This document shows, one piece after another, positions 38,813-48,184 of a stretch of 64,000 nucleotides of DNA. Location of the stretch: assembly GCA_964538915.1 (NCBI GenBank), contig CAZIFB010000002.1, positions 248,001 to 312,000 of the forward strand, given 5' to 3'. Origin of the DNA: JAEUHQ01 sp964538915 (GTDB lineage: Bacteria > Planctomycetota > UBA1135 > UBA2386). The notes below the pieces were generated by a model that did not search any database, was not told the DNA's origin, and was given only the letters and a program-made list of their open reading frames with translations. A program made the position numbers and the translations under genes. The first letter of the stretch is position 1, and the number at the start of each line of letters is the position of its first letter.

Positions 38813-41377
38813 TCAGCGCACTCGACGAACCGGCCGCAGGCCGACACCCGAGTCGCGCGAACTCGCCGGCAGTCCCGTGCGCGCGGTCGATCGCGCGGCG
38901 AGAGGGCTGTCGACGCACGAGCCGCCGCGGACGGCGCGCGGTGCGTTCGGCGGAGTTCCGGCGCGCTGCCGCAGGCCGTCGCCCGCTCGCAGCGTGCCCT
39001 GACCGTACGCGAGCTTCTCGTCCGCGCACCATTCGGCGACGTTGCCGTGCACGTCGTAGAGGCCGAACGGATTCGGCGCGAGTGCGCCCGTTCGCTGCGG
39101 TCGGCCGCCGAACCATCCCTGCGCCGCGACGCCGAGCGGGTCCCGCCCGGTGCACCACGGTGTGTCGGTGCCCGCGCGACACGCGAATTCCCACTGCGCT
39201 TCCGTCGGCAGATGCAGGCCGGCGCGGGCCAGCGTCGCGACGGCTTCCGTCCACGCGATCCCGACCGCCGGCAACCGGGGGTCGCCGTCGACGGTTTCGC
39301 CGCCGAGGCGCGCCCACTGTCTGCGCGTGAGTTCGGTGCTCGCGATCAGGAACTCGTCGAGCGAGACCAGTTCGCCGCCGAGCTCGTCGTCGTCCGCATC
39401 GTCGTCGTTGCCGGCCATCCCGGGGTCGCCCCGGCGTGTGCCGAGTCGCAGGATCCCGGCCGGGACCAGCACGAACACGATGCCCGTGTCGGCGTCCGCG
39501 CGCAGCTTGCCGGTCGCGGGGTCGCGCGAGGGCCAGGGGTGACCCGGTGTGTGCGTGTAGAGGTCGAGGAACTCGCACAGCATCGTCGTGCGGTCGCAGC
39601 CGAGCGGAACGAGGCCCGGCAGGGGGCGCATGCGCATTCCGCGATACGCGGTGCTGGCGCCCAGGCCATCGCTCGTGGTGATCGCTGCCAGTGTCTGCTT
39701 CCACTCCGCTTCGGTCGTCTTGGCGGCGGGACGCGCGACGTCGCGTAGGAATCGGAGATCGGCGGCGATGCGGGCGTGGGGGCCGCCCGGAGCGGCGAAT
39801 GCTCGCAGGGCCTCGCGCAGGCGGACCAGCGCGTTCTCGAGGTGCTCGTCGACGGGGTCCGTGAACCGCCCGCCGGGACTCCCGGCCTTCTTCGCGGCGA
39901 GGCCGCGCAGACGTTCGTCCACCTTGTCGACCTCGGCGACGAGCGGTGCTGCCTGTCCGTCGAGCCAGCTGGTGAAGGCGCTCTCGTTCTCGGGCCATGG
40001 CGGCGGGAGTGCTGCGGCGGCGCTCATCGCGGTGGCCAGGCGTTCTTCGTTGGCGAGCAGCCGGAATCCGGCGTCCGCCTTCGCGGTGACCTCGTCCTTC
40101 TGGCGTTGCACCTCGTCGAGCGACGCGTGGGCGATGTGCAGGCCCCACGCGAGGCCGCCGATCGCCGTGAGCAATGCGACGGCGGCGAGCGCGACGGCGG
40201 CGGACTGGGCCCGGTTGCGGCGGACGAACTTGCGCAGCCGGTACCACGTCGTCGGTGTCGCCACCTGGACCGGTTCGTCGGCGAGATGGCGGCGTAGGTC
40301 CGCCGCGAACTCACCGACCGTGCCGTAGCGCTCGTCGCGCGACTTCGCGAGCGCCTTGCCGGCGATGCCGTCGAGATCGCCGCGGAGCGCGAAGCGCCGT
40401 TCGCGCGGCGCGGCCGCGCTCGGCGGTGCGTGCCGGTGCTCCGCGATCACCGTGGCCATTCCTGCGAGACCGCGGGCGCGCAGCACGACGCCGGGGATCG
40501 GCAGCTGGTCCGTGAGCAGTTCGTAGAGCTGCACACCGAGGGCGTAGACGTCCGTGCGCGTGTCGATGTCCTCGACGCGGCCCGCCGCCTGCTCAGGGCT
40601 CATGAACTCCGGCGTGCCCATGAGCGTGCCTTGGAACGTCATCGCGCCGCCCTTCAGCAGCGGGTCGTTCAGCGACTTCGCGATGCCGAAGTCGATGATC
40701 TTCGGTTGCGGGTTCCCGTCGGGGTCCGCGACGAGCACGTTGTTGGAGCTGAGATCGCGGTGCAGCACCGCCTTCTGGTGCGCGTGCTGCATCGCGTCGA
40801 GCACCATGAGGAACAGGCGGAGCCGTTCCCGTACGGGCGCCCTCCGTTGTCGGCACCACGCGACGAGGGTCGGGCCCGACACGAGTTCCATCACGAAGTA
40901 CGGACGGCCCTTCGGCGTGGCTCCGGCGTCGAGCAGGCGCGCGATGCCCGAGTGATCCATCCGGTTCAGCGCCTCGCGCTCGGCGGTGAAGCGGCCGAGG
41001 ATCTCGCGCGAGTCCATGCCGGGATTCAGCACCTTCACCGCGACCGGTCGCCGGATCGGCTCCTGTTGCTCGGCGCGATACACCGTGCCGAAGCCGCCGC
41101 GCCCCAGGATTTCCTGCAGCACGTAGACACCGAGACGCATCGGCAGGGTGTCGGCGTCCTGCAGCGCCGGCTCGCGAGGGGGCTCGCCGTGCGTCGTGGC
41201 CGGAATCGTGATCCCGCACGACCCGAGCCAGCCGCGGATCGTTCGTGCGTGACGCGACTCCCGGCGCAGGAGTTCGCGCAGCGCGTCGTCGCGGCGGCCT
41301 TCGTCGCCGTCGAGAATGCGCAACACTTCGTCTTCGACGTGCTGCGGCAGGGTGTCGTCGTGCGGGGCCCCGGTCAT
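38813..41377 (-). CDS. Ser/Thr kinase fused to a formylglycine-generating-enzyme-like (SUMF1) domain
   Basis: The 854-residue protein has a kinase domain (about 84-370) with LGRGGFG at 91-97, the VAVK Lys115, and DFG at 229-231. The catalytic loop reads HRDLSSNN (206-213): Asp and Asn are kept, but the Lys normally found in HRDLKxxN is Ser. A membrane helix (about 393-415) follows, a helical region, then a SUMF1/FGE-sulfatase-type domain (about 620-854) with LVPAGILRLGT, LPTEAQWEFACRAG, NPFGLYDVHGNVAEWC and RAVRGGSCVDS. SUMF1-like domains on planctomycete kinases probably bind ligands outside the cell and are not proven to make formylglycine. Kinase activity may be weakened by the loop change. 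The start at 41377 was chosen because the N-terminal residues before it have shadow composition. Confidence 0.9.
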   Translation of the reverse strand: MTGAPHDDTLPQHVEDEVLRILDGDEGRRDDALRELLRRESRHARTIRGWLGSCGITIPATTHGEPPREPALQDADTLPMRLGVYVLQEILGRGGFGTVYRAEQQEPIRRPVAVKVLNPGMDSREILGRFTAEREALNRMDHSGIARLLDAGATPKGRPYFVMELVSGPTLVAWCRQRRAPVRERLRLFLMVLDAMQHAHQKAVLHRDLSSNNVLVADPDGNPQPKIIDFGIAKSLNDPLLKGGAMTFQGTLMGTPEFMSPEQAAGRVEDIDTRTDVYALGVQLYELLTDQLPIPGVVLRARGLAGMATVIAEHRHAPPSAAAPRERRFALRGDLDGIAGKALAKSRDERYGTVGEFAADLRRHLADEPVQVATPTTWYRLRKFVRRNRAQSAAVALAAVALLTAIGGLAWGLHIAHASLDEVQRQKDEVTAKADAGFRLLANEERLATAMSAAAALPPPWPENESAFTSWLDGQAAPLVAEVDKVDERLRGLAAKKAGSPGGRFTDPVDEHLENALVRLREALRAFAAPGGPHARIAADLRFLRDVARPAAKTTEAEWKQTLAAITTSDGLGASTAYRGMRMRPLPGLVPLGCDRTTMLCEFLDLYTHTPGHPWPSRDPATGKLRADADTGIVFVLVPAGILRLGTRRGDPGMAGNDDDADDDELGGELVSLDEFLIASTELTRRQWARLGGETVDGDPRLPAVGIAWTEAVATLARAGLHLPTEAQWEFACRAGTDTPWCTGRDPLGVAAQGWFGGRPQRTGALAPNPFGLYDVHGNVAEWCADEKLAYGQGTLRAGDGLRQRAGTPPNAPRAVRGGSCVDSPLAARSTARTGLPASSRDSGVGLRPVRRVR

Positions 41378-41457
41378 CGGCCCGGGATCATCGCGTCCCG
41401 CGCCGTTCGCGCCACATGCCGCTCGACGCCGCGCAGGTTCGCGTGTGCACTGGCGCC

Positions 41458-42117
41458 ATGGAGTCCGCGAAGTTCGTCCCGTACCCCGATCGCCACGTCC
41501 CCGCCGGGTCACCGGAGGCGGCGGCCGCCGCGTTCCACGACGTGATGCGCCGCCGGCGAAGCGTGCGCATGTTCAGCGACCGGCAGGTGTCGCTCGAGAC
41601 CGTGCAGTGGCTCGTGCGCTGCGCCCACAGCGCGCCGAGCGGTGCCAACAAGCAGCCGTGGCGGTTCGTCTGCGTTCGCGATGCGGCGACCAAAGCACGC
41701 ATTCGCGAAGGCGCCGAGGCGGAGGAACGCGAGTTCTACTCCCGTCGCGCGAACGAGGAGTGGCTGCGCGATCTGGCTCCGCTGGGCACCGACGAGAACA
41801 AGGCGTTCCTCACGATCGCGCCGTGGCTCGTCGTCGTCTTCCAGACGCTGCGTGGCGACGACGGGAGTCAGGTCTACTACCCGAAGGAGAGTGTCGGGCT
41901 CGCCTGCGGTCTGTTTCTCGCCGCGGCGCAGTGGGCGGGTCTCGCGACGCTGACGCACACCCCGAGTCCGATGGCGTTCCTCGGGCAGATCCTGGGGCGG
42001 CCGGCGCACGAACGGCCGTTCCTGCTGATCCCGGTCGGGTATCCGGCCGAGCCGTGCCTCGTGCCAGCGAAGGCGCTCGAACGCCGCCCTCTCGAAGAGG
42101 TGATGGTGGTGGTCTGA
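41458..42117 (+). CDS. Nitroreductase-family flavoprotein, iodotyrosine-deiodinase-like
   Basis: The 219-residue protein (ATG at 41458; an ATG at 41416 is also possible) has the FMN-binding start RRRRSVRMFSDRQV, the CAHSAPSGANKQPWRFVCV motif, and late LTHTPSPMAFLGQILGRPAHERPFLLIPVGYPAE. These match the iodotyrosine deiodinase-like branch of nitroreductases, which are FMN enzymes working with NAD(P)H or a ferredoxin partner, and can remove halogen from halotyrosines or reduce related substrates. The substrate here is not known. It is divergent from the SUMF1 kinase. Confidence 0.9.
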   Translation: MESAKFVPYPDRHVPAGSPEAAAAAFHDVMRRRRSVRMFSDRQVSLETVQWLVRCAHSAPSGANKQPWRFVCVRDAATKARIREGAEAEEREFYSRRANEEWLRDLAPLGTDENKAFLTIAPWLVVVFQTLRGDDGSQVYYPKESVGLACGLFLAAAQWAGLATLTHTPSPMAFLGQILGRPAHERPFLLIPVGYPAEPCLVPAKALERRPLEEVMVVV

Positions 42118-42200
42118 CGAAAAAATGCCGACGGAGCGCGTGCGGTTTGCCGCGAAGGGGCCTTCCCCGGGTGTCCACGAAAACGAACCGAAGGCACCCG

Positions 42201-43661
42201 ATGAACCGCTCCCTCCTCGTCCTGCTCGCCAACGCCACGCTGACCGCCACGGCGCTCGCGCAGGGTTCCCCCGACTTCCTCGTCACCTACTCGCAGCCCG
42301 AGCAGACGTTGTCCGGCAGCGCTGGCACCGTCCTGCAGTTCCTCTACCCGAACGAGATCGCGCACCTCGAGTGGTCGAACGGCCCGTGCGCGAGCATGTC
42401 GGCCGAGAAGTGGGCGCCGCGCACCTGCTTCCAGACGATGGCCGGTGACGAGAACAGCGACGCGTTGTTCTGGAACCCGACCCTCTTCGGCAGGATCGAC
42501 GCGCTGGTCGACGTGCCGGTCGCCGGCTCGCCGATCGGTGGCCTCGCGAACGCGCGCACCGTGTTCTGGTCGCCCTCGGTCGACATGGGCATCGGCGTCA
42601 GCGGTGGGCCGGGTCTGCGCGCCGGTGACGTCGGCCGCATCGTCCGCAACTCGTCGCTCCAGGACGGTCAGGTCGAGTACTACATGCGCCGAGAGGACTT
42701 CAACTCGGCGCTCGGATTGCCGCTCAACACCATCATCGACGTCGACGCGATCGCGTGGGCCCCGGGAATGGGTGTCTACTTCTCGCTCGACCAGGACGTC
42801 TTCGCGTTCCCCGCGTGCGGTCCCACCATCATCCGCGACGGCGACATCGTGTGCGTTCCCGAGCCGTTGCTCACCTACACGTGGGACATGCGCATCCAGA
42901 GCGTGGTCCCGAACTCCGCTCACGTCGTCTACACCGAGGCGCAGGTGGACTTCATGGTCGCCAACGCCGGCGTCGCCGATCGATTCGGCAACTGCATCCC
43001 CAACGCCGTCGACCTCGAGTCTCTCGAGATCGACTGGAACGCCCAGGCGGCGGTGATTCCCGGTTGCACCGGCCTCGTCGTACACCGCCCGCACTTCATC
43101 TTCTCGACCGAGACGATGACCGGCGCCGGCCTGCTCACGACGGTCGGCGGCGGCTCGATCTACAACGCCACGTGTGCGCCCGCTGCGACGCCTTGCGGCG
43201 GTGGTCCGACCCTCGGCTGGCAGATGGGCGTCCAGCCGGTGAACGCCGCGCTCGGTGCACCGAGCTTCGTCAACGCGCTCACCTTCACCCGATCCGTCCG
43301 CTACTCGATGGAGCCGCAGGTCCACGTCGCGACGAACCCGATCGGCGGCCTCCCGTTCGGCTGGCAGAACGTCGACATCAGCTCGCCCTTCCCGATCAAC
43401 ATCATCGTCTGGACGACGGCGCCCGTCGGCGTCAACACGGTCGCGCAGAGCTTCCCCAACCCGTTCTGGCTGCTGACGCACCCCGACTTCTATCCGATGC
43501 CCACGATCTGGACGAGCTGCCTCACCGCGGGCGGATTCGCGACCTGGCCGATGCTGCCGCTCCCTCCCGGGTTCACCGGCAACGTGGTCTTCCAGTCGGT
43601 CGGCTTCTCGACGCTCGGCTCGATCGAGTTCAGCACGCCGATGACTCTCGAGATCCAGTGA
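42201..43661 (+). CDS. Large secreted protein of unknown function
   Basis: The 486-residue protein begins MNRSLLVLLANATLTATALAQG, a clear signal peptide; a Shine-Dalgarno-like GAAGG ends 6-7 bases before the ATG. The sequence is beta-rich with few charged residues and about ten cysteines (including PAATPCGGG and IPGC), suggesting a stable extracellular fold. Recurring phrases such as NPIGGLPFGW and SIEFSTPM have no function I recognise. The C-terminal half resembles domains of other secreted proteins in this region only in general composition. It is convergent with the MATE exporter, with a hairpin between them. Confidence 0.75.
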   Translation: MNRSLLVLLANATLTATALAQGSPDFLVTYSQPEQTLSGSAGTVLQFLYPNEIAHLEWSNGPCASMSAEKWAPRTCFQTMAGDENSDALFWNPTLFGRIDALVDVPVAGSPIGGLANARTVFWSPSVDMGIGVSGGPGLRAGDVGRIVRNSSLQDGQVEYYMRREDFNSALGLPLNTIIDVDAIAWAPGMGVYFSLDQDVFAFPACGPTIIRDGDIVCVPEPLLTYTWDMRIQSVVPNSAHVVYTEAQVDFMVANAGVADRFGNCIPNAVDLESLEIDWNAQAAVIPGCTGLVVHRPHFIFSTETMTGAGLLTTVGGGSIYNATCAPAATPCGGGPTLGWQMGVQPVNAALGAPSFVNALTFTRSVRYSMEPQVHVATNPIGGLPFGWQNVDISSPFPINIIVWTTAPVGVNTVAQSFPNPFWLLTHPDFYPMPTIWTSCLTAGGFATWPMLPLPPGFTGNVVFQSVGFSTLGSIEFSTPMTLEIQ

Positions 43662-43669
43662 GCCGCGCG

Positions 43670-43691
43670 GCGCGCCGTGCGGACGGCGCGC
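43670..43691. terminator. Candidate bidirectional terminator hairpin
   Basis: GCGCGCCGT, loop GCGG, ACGGCGCGC forms a perfect nine-base-pair GC stem in the 33-bp gap between two convergent stop codons (43661 and 43695). There is no T tract on either strand, so efficiency is uncertain, but position and symmetry fit a shared terminator. Confidence 0.5.
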
Positions 43692-43694
43692 GCC

Positions 43695-45128
43695 TCACAC
43701 CTGAACGGTCTTCCAGCGGCCGCGGCGGAACATGAGGAACGCCGCGACCGCGAACGCGGTCTCCGAGAGCGGGATCGACCAGAAGACGCCGCGGGGGCCG
43801 AGTTCGCAGGCGAATGCGAGAATCGCCGCGAGGGGCAGCTCGAGCACCCAGAAGAACCAGAAGTGCAGCCAGGTCGAGGTGCGGGTGTCGCCGGCCCCGT
43901 TGAACGACTGAACGGCGACCATGCCCCACGCGTAGAAGACGTAGCCCGACGCGACGATGCGCAGCGTGTCGACCGCGTGGTCGGCGACGAGCCCGTCGCT
44001 GACGAAGATCTGCACGATCTCGCGGGGCCACACTTCCAGCACGATGGTCACGACGGCGAGGAACAGCATGTCGTACGACGCGGTGAGCCACACGGCCCGC
44101 TCCGCACGTTCCGGCTGCCGCGCGCCGAGGTTCTGTCCGACGAGCGTCGCGGCGGCGTTGCTCAGGCCCCATGCAGGCAGCAGCGCGAAGATCAGGATAC
44201 GGATGCCGGTCGTGTAGCCAGCCGTCGCGGCCTCGCCGAAGCTGCTGACGAACCGCATCAGGAACAGCCAGCTCGTCGTAGCGATGAGGAACTGACCGAT
44301 GGTGCCCACGGACAGCGTCACGAGCGTCCACATCGCGCGCGGGTCGAAGCGCAGCAGCGGCGACAGGCGCACCCGGCCGTTGCCGCGGGAGAGCAGGTGG
44401 AACTGGTAGATCACCGCGATTGCGCGGCCCGTGCACGTCGCCACGCCGGCGCCGGTGACGCCGAGTTGCGGGAACGGACCCCAGCCGAAGATCAGCAGCG
44501 GATCGAGGACCAGGTTGATGCCGTTCGCCAGCGCCAGAGTCTTCAGTGCGAGGATGGGGTCGCCGGCGCCGCGGAAGATCGCGTTCTGGAGGAAGAGCAG
44601 AGTGACGATCACGTTGCCGCCGAGCATCCAGCGCGCGTAGCCGGTGCCCACGGCGACGACCTTCTCGTTGTGGTCCGTCATGAGCCCGAGCAGTTCGGGC
44701 GCGAACACCAGCGCCGGTATTCCGAGCACGACGCCGAGAACGAGCCCCAGCCCGATCGCCTGCGAGCCGGAGATGGCCGCACCGGGCAGGTCCTTCTCGC
44801 CGACGCGGCGTGCGACGGTCGCGGTGACCGCCATGCCGAGGCCGAACGCGATCGCGTAGACGATCGACAGCATGCCCTCGGTGGCGCCGATCGCGGCCAC
44901 GGCGGCGCCGCCCGTCGGTGCGACGCCGTTCCAGCCGTCGTCGATGCGGTTGACCCACCAGATGTCGACGAGAGCGAACGTGGACTCGAGCGCCATCTCG
45001 AGGACCATCGGGACCGCGAGCAGGAGGATCGCGACCGGCAGGCTGCCGCTCGTGTAGTCGTGGTGTTCGCCACGCAGGCTGCCGAGGACGTGCTGCCAGA
45101 AATCGCGGGTGATCGGGCGTTCGCTCAT
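43695..45128 (-). CDS. MATE-family multidrug/toxin exporter
   Basis: The 477-residue protein has twelve predicted membrane helices and the two-fold symmetry of MATE transporters, with GxAxVTATVARRVGE near the end of helix 2-3, QNAIFRGAGDP in the first half, and the matching LVGQNLGARQPERAE and QSFNGAGDTR in the second half. It should use a sodium or proton gradient to export cationic organic compounds from the cytoplasm. The length is close to the 450-480 norm. It has its own 75-bp upstream gap after the next gene and converges with the secreted-protein gene. Confidence 0.95.
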   Translation of the reverse strand: MSERPITRDFWQHVLGSLRGEHHDYTSGSLPVAILLLAVPMVLEMALESTFALVDIWWVNRIDDGWNGVAPTGGAAVAAIGATEGMLSIVYAIAFGLGMAVTATVARRVGEKDLPGAAISGSQAIGLGLVLGVVLGIPALVFAPELLGLMTDHNEKVVAVGTGYARWMLGGNVIVTLLFLQNAIFRGAGDPILALKTLALANGINLVLDPLLIFGWGPFPQLGVTGAGVATCTGRAIAVIYQFHLLSRGNGRVRLSPLLRFDPRAMWTLVTLSVGTIGQFLIATTSWLFLMRFVSSFGEAATAGYTTGIRILIFALLPAWGLSNAAATLVGQNLGARQPERAERAVWLTASYDMLFLAVVTIVLEVWPREIVQIFVSDGLVADHAVDTLRIVASGYVFYAWGMVAVQSFNGAGDTRTSTWLHFWFFWVLELPLAAILAFACELGPRGVFWSIPLSETAFAVAAFLMFRRGRWKTVQV

Positions 45129-45204
45129 GTGCTCGCCACGACGACGCGCGGCAACGGGGCGCGGAGCATAGCGACCCGTTCGTGTGCCGCGACGGCGACT
45201 GCGG

Positions 45205-46371
45205 TCAGAGCCCGGCGGCGCGCAGGCGCGCCCGCTCGCGCATCCACAGTCCGTGCAGTCCGATCGCGAACGCGGTCAGCAGGAGCAGCGCGCGGCCCCG
45301 CGAACTGCCGTCGTCCGGGCCGTCGGGTTCGATGCCGGGTACGGGAACGCCCGCGGTCAGTCGATCGAGGTCGATCGACCGCACCTCGATGGCGCGGCAG
45401 TCCGCTTGCGCCCGCTTCGTGTTCGCGCGGACCGAAGGCGACGCAAGGCCCCACAGTTCGCGCAGCGCGTCGGCGGCCGCCAGCGACGCCCACGGCGCGT
45501 CGGGTCGTGCGGCCGCCACGATGCGGGGCAACTCGTCGGCGGCGCGCAGGCGGACGAGGGCGTCGATCGCGGCGAGCGCGGTTGCATCGTCGGCGCGCAG
45601 AAGGGCACGCAGGGTGGCGATGGATTGCGGCGTCTCGCGGCGGGAGGACTGCCGTGCCGCCTCGGCGCGATCGCCGTCGCGGGCGGCGAAGGCGCGAAGG
45701 GACAGCGGTCCCGTCGTGCTCGGTGCGCCGTCGTTGGCGATCGCGAGCAGGAGGGCCGGCAGTACGAGTCCGCCGTCGCTGCGGCCGCGCACACGCACGT
45801 GCGACGGCGTTCGCCATGCCTTCCACGCCACCTGCCCGCACAACGCGCCGCCGACCCGGAGCATCTCTGCACGCGGGTCACCGTCGACGGCGACTCCGGC
45901 CGCGTGGCCGATCAGCACGGACGCGTCCAGCATGCGCGGTTCGTCGAGGGCATCGGCGTCGAGCGCGGCGAGCACCGTCCGGACCTGTGGCGGCGCTGCG
46001 AAGTCGGGCGGTACGAACCAGTCCTCGACACCGTCCGTGGTGCAACTCCACACCATCGGCGTGCCGCCGCCGATCGAGCAGGAGCCCGTGGCGACGAGGC
46101 CGTCGGGAAGCGTCACTCGCGTCGCCGAGAACTCCATGCCCCGCGCGGTCCACACGATCGTGAACGGGTCGTCTGCATCGAGATCGCTCGGCCACTCCGG
46201 CCGGGCGCGCAGAGCCGTTCCGCAGAGCCAGTCGATCGCGGGCACGCGGGCCCGCGATGCCCGATCCGCCACTGCCGCTCGCAGTTCGATCGGCGTCTGC
46301 GCCGCGGCGGTGCCGAGTACGGCGATCGACGTCGCGACGATCGCGCGCAGTTCAGCGGTGTACGAGGCCAT
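45205..46371 (-). CDS. Exported protein of unknown function with C-terminal membrane helix
   Basis: The 388-residue protein starts with MASYTAELRAIVATSIAVLGTAAAQ, a plausible signal peptide, and ends with a membrane helix (about 358-378, GRALLLLTAFAIGLHGLWM) after a RSIDLDRL segment. The central region has a GSCSIGGGTPMVWSCTTDG beta section and a helical HEAT-like part (about 270-350). It overlaps the upstream HEAT-repeat gene by 20 nt, implying coupled translation and a shared role. No family was recognised. The two together resemble paired membrane-linked secretory or envelope factors, but there is no direct evidence. Confidence 0.7.
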   Translation of the reverse strand: MASYTAELRAIVATSIAVLGTAAAQTPIELRAAVADRASRARVPAIDWLCGTALRARPEWPSDLDADDPFTIVWTARGMEFSATRVTLPDGLVATGSCSIGGGTPMVWSCTTDGVEDWFVPPDFAAPPQVRTVLAALDADALDEPRMLDASVLIGHAAGVAVDGDPRAEMLRVGGALCGQVAWKAWRTPSHVRVRGRSDGGLVLPALLLAIANDGAPSTTGPLSLRAFAARDGDRAEAARQSSRRETPQSIATLRALLRADDATALAAIDALVRLRAADELPRIVAAARPDAPWASLAAADALRELWGLASPSVRANTKRAQADCRAIEVRSIDLDRLTAGVPVPGIEPDGPDDGSSRGRALLLLTAFAIGLHGLWMRERARLRAAGL

Positions 46372-47578
46372 CGTCCTCGGCGGCCACGGCGTCGCCTTCC
46401 ATCGACGCTTCGGCGTCCGCGGCGGCCTCGAGCGCTTCCGCCTCTTCGGCCATCTCCTGGATGTGCTCTTCCGACGGCGCCACGAGGGCCATCGTCGCGG
46501 CCGCCGATGCCGCGTTCGCACGGCGACGGCGCAGACGGCTCACGAGCATGAACACGACGATCAGTGCGACAGGCGAAGCCCCGACGATCCACCGCCCCTG
46601 GTCGGACAGAGCGTCCCACCGGGCGCGGGCCTTCGCGAACAGGGCCTTGCCCGAGTCGATGACGCGCTGGAGGCCCTCGACCTGCGCCGTCTTGTCGGCG
46701 CGAACCTGGGACAGCGCGACCTCGACGAGCGGCCGCAGTTCGGATCCTTCGGTGCCGAGCCTGCCCTCGAGTGCGGCTGCGGTGGACGGCTCGGCCAGCA
46801 CGCCGAGACGACCGATCGCGTAGCGGCGCAGCATCGCTTCCCGGTGGCCGAGCACCGCGACGAGAAGCGTCGTCTCGTCGGCTCTCGGGAGCTTCGGCGA
46901 CAGACCCTGGAACAGCCAGGCGAGTGCGTCGCCGGCGCCGTTCGCAGCGCGTTGCTCCAGGGCGTTCGCGGCGCGAAGGAGATGGTCCCGCGCATCGAGG
47001 TCGTGCAACGCGATCAGCGCGGCTTGTACGTCGGTGGCCTTCGGGGCGCCCGTCTTCGTCGGAGCCGTCGCCGAGTCGGACGTGTCCGTGCGCTCGAGCA
47101 GCGCGAGCAACGGTTGAACCGCCGCCGGCCTGCGCAGTTTGCCGAGCAACTGCGCGGCGATCGTCCGCACGTCGCGATCGGCGTCCTCGAGTGCAGCGAT
47201 CGCCGGCGCGACGGAGCTGATGCTCGCGTGGCGCAGCAGGGCGTTCACCGCCTGCAGTCGGGCGACGGCGTGCGGGCTGCGTACGACGACCCGGTTGCAC
47301 ACGGTGATCGCCGGTTCTCCGTTCAGGCGGGCGAGCAGGTACCCGGCGCGCGTCGCGACCTTGTCGTTCGGCGAGTCGGTGAGCTGTCCGAGTGCCTCCG
47401 GATCGGCCTTCGCGCCGGCGCGTTCTGCCAGCAGCAGCTTCGCGCGTTCGTCATCGGTCGGCGGCGCGGTGGGCGGGGCCACCTGGACCGGTGTCGGGGT
47501 CGCGCCTGGCACAGCCGGAGCAGGTGTGGGCTGTTGCGGCGACAGCACCGAGAGAAGACAGAGTTCGAGCAGGCCCAT
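46352..47578 (-). CDS. Membrane-anchored HEAT-repeat protein
   Basis: The 408-residue protein has an N-terminal signal-like segment (MGLLELCLLSVLSP), a Pro-rich spacer, and about six HEAT-type helical pairs (for example DKVATRAGYLLARL, DRDVRTIAAQLLGKLRRPAAVQPLLALLER). One membrane helix lies near residue 330-350 (GRWIVGASPVALIVVFMLVSRL), followed by an Arg cluster and a Glu/Ala-rich acidic tail to the stop. HEAT repeats usually carry protein-protein contacts. The ATG at 47578 was preferred to a GTG 12 bases upstream. It overlaps the following gene by 20 nt. Confidence 0.78.
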   Translation of the reverse strand: MGLLELCLLSVLSPQQPTPAPAVPGATPTPVQVAPPTAPPTDDERAKLLLAERAGAKADPEALGQLTDSPNDKVATRAGYLLARLNGEPAITVCNRVVVRSPHAVARLQAVNALLRHASISSVAPAIAALEDADRDVRTIAAQLLGKLRRPAAVQPLLALLERTDTSDSATAPTKTGAPKATDVQAALIALHDLDARDHLLRAANALEQRAANGAGDALAWLFQGLSPKLPRADETTLLVAVLGHREAMLRRYAIGRLGVLAEPSTAAALEGRLGTEGSELRPLVEVALSQVRADKTAQVEGLQRVIDSGKALFAKARARWDALSDQGRWIVGASPVALIVVFMLVSRLRRRRANAASAAATMALVAPSEEHIQEMAEEAEALEAAADAEASMEGDAVAAEDDGLVHR

Positions 47579-47673
47579 GCAGATCCTCACTGCAGCCGCT
47601 CATCGGTCGGAACGGCCCGCGGCCTACAGGCAGTGTCCGCGTCAGTGGAGCCGCCCGTGGCATCGGCGTCCGG

Positions 47674-48054
47674 TCACGTTGCGATGCCCCTTCCCGCGAA
47701 CCATCCGGCTGCACACGCGGCGAGACAGCCGAGCAGCGTCGCGAGGACGTACACCGAGGCGAGCCCTGTCGCGCCGCGCTGCAGGTACTTCAAGGTCTCC
47801 CAGCTGAACGCGGAATAGGTCGTGAAGCCGCCGAGCACGCCGGCGGTTAGCACCGTCTGCACGTTCGCCGGGAGCCGTTCTCCGCCGGTCGAGATCGTCA
47901 TCACGAACGCGATCGCGAACGAGCCGAGCACGTTCACGGCGAGGGTCCCGGTCGGGAATCCTTCGCCTCCCGCAGGTTGCAGCCAGCTTTGGACCAGGAA
48001 GCGGGCGCCCGAGCCGATCGCTCCGCCGAGGCAGACCCAGAGGAATTGCGCCAT
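47674..48054 (-). CDS. crcB: Fluoride ion channel CrcB/Fluc
   Basis: The 126-residue protein has four membrane helices and the family motifs GGAIGSGARF near the start, GTLAVNVLGSFAIAF in helix 2 and GGFTTYSAFSWET (the GxxTTFSTF-type Phe-box region) in helix 3. CrcB forms dual-topology dimers that export fluoride. A single gene is present here, consistent with the dual-topology type rather than the paired type. No fluoride riboswitch was recognised in the 130-bp upstream gap. Confidence 0.96.
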   Translation of the reverse strand: MAQFLWVCLGGAIGSGARFLVQSWLQPAGGEGFPTGTLAVNVLGSFAIAFVMTISTGGERLPANVQTVLTAGVLGGFTTYSAFSWETLKYLQRGATGLASVYVLATLLGCLAACAAGWFAGRGIAT

Positions 48055-48184
48055 GCGGCGACCGATTCTGGCGCCGCACCGATCCGTGTGCGACGGGGGA
48101 ACCCGGAACGACGCGGCGATGTCCCGTCGCGGCGGCCGCTGGTATCGTCGCGCGCTCGTTCTCCCGATCGCGGACAGGACACTC

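Noticed and set aside
41416..41457. Earlier ATG for the nitroreductase gene
   Set aside because: The extra 14 residues do not match the family start, and neither site has a ribosome binding site; the shorter form was chosen with caution.
48055..48184. Fluoride riboswitch upstream of crcB
   Set aside because: I could not find the conserved pseudoknot elements in this gap; a covariance search would be needed to exclude it.
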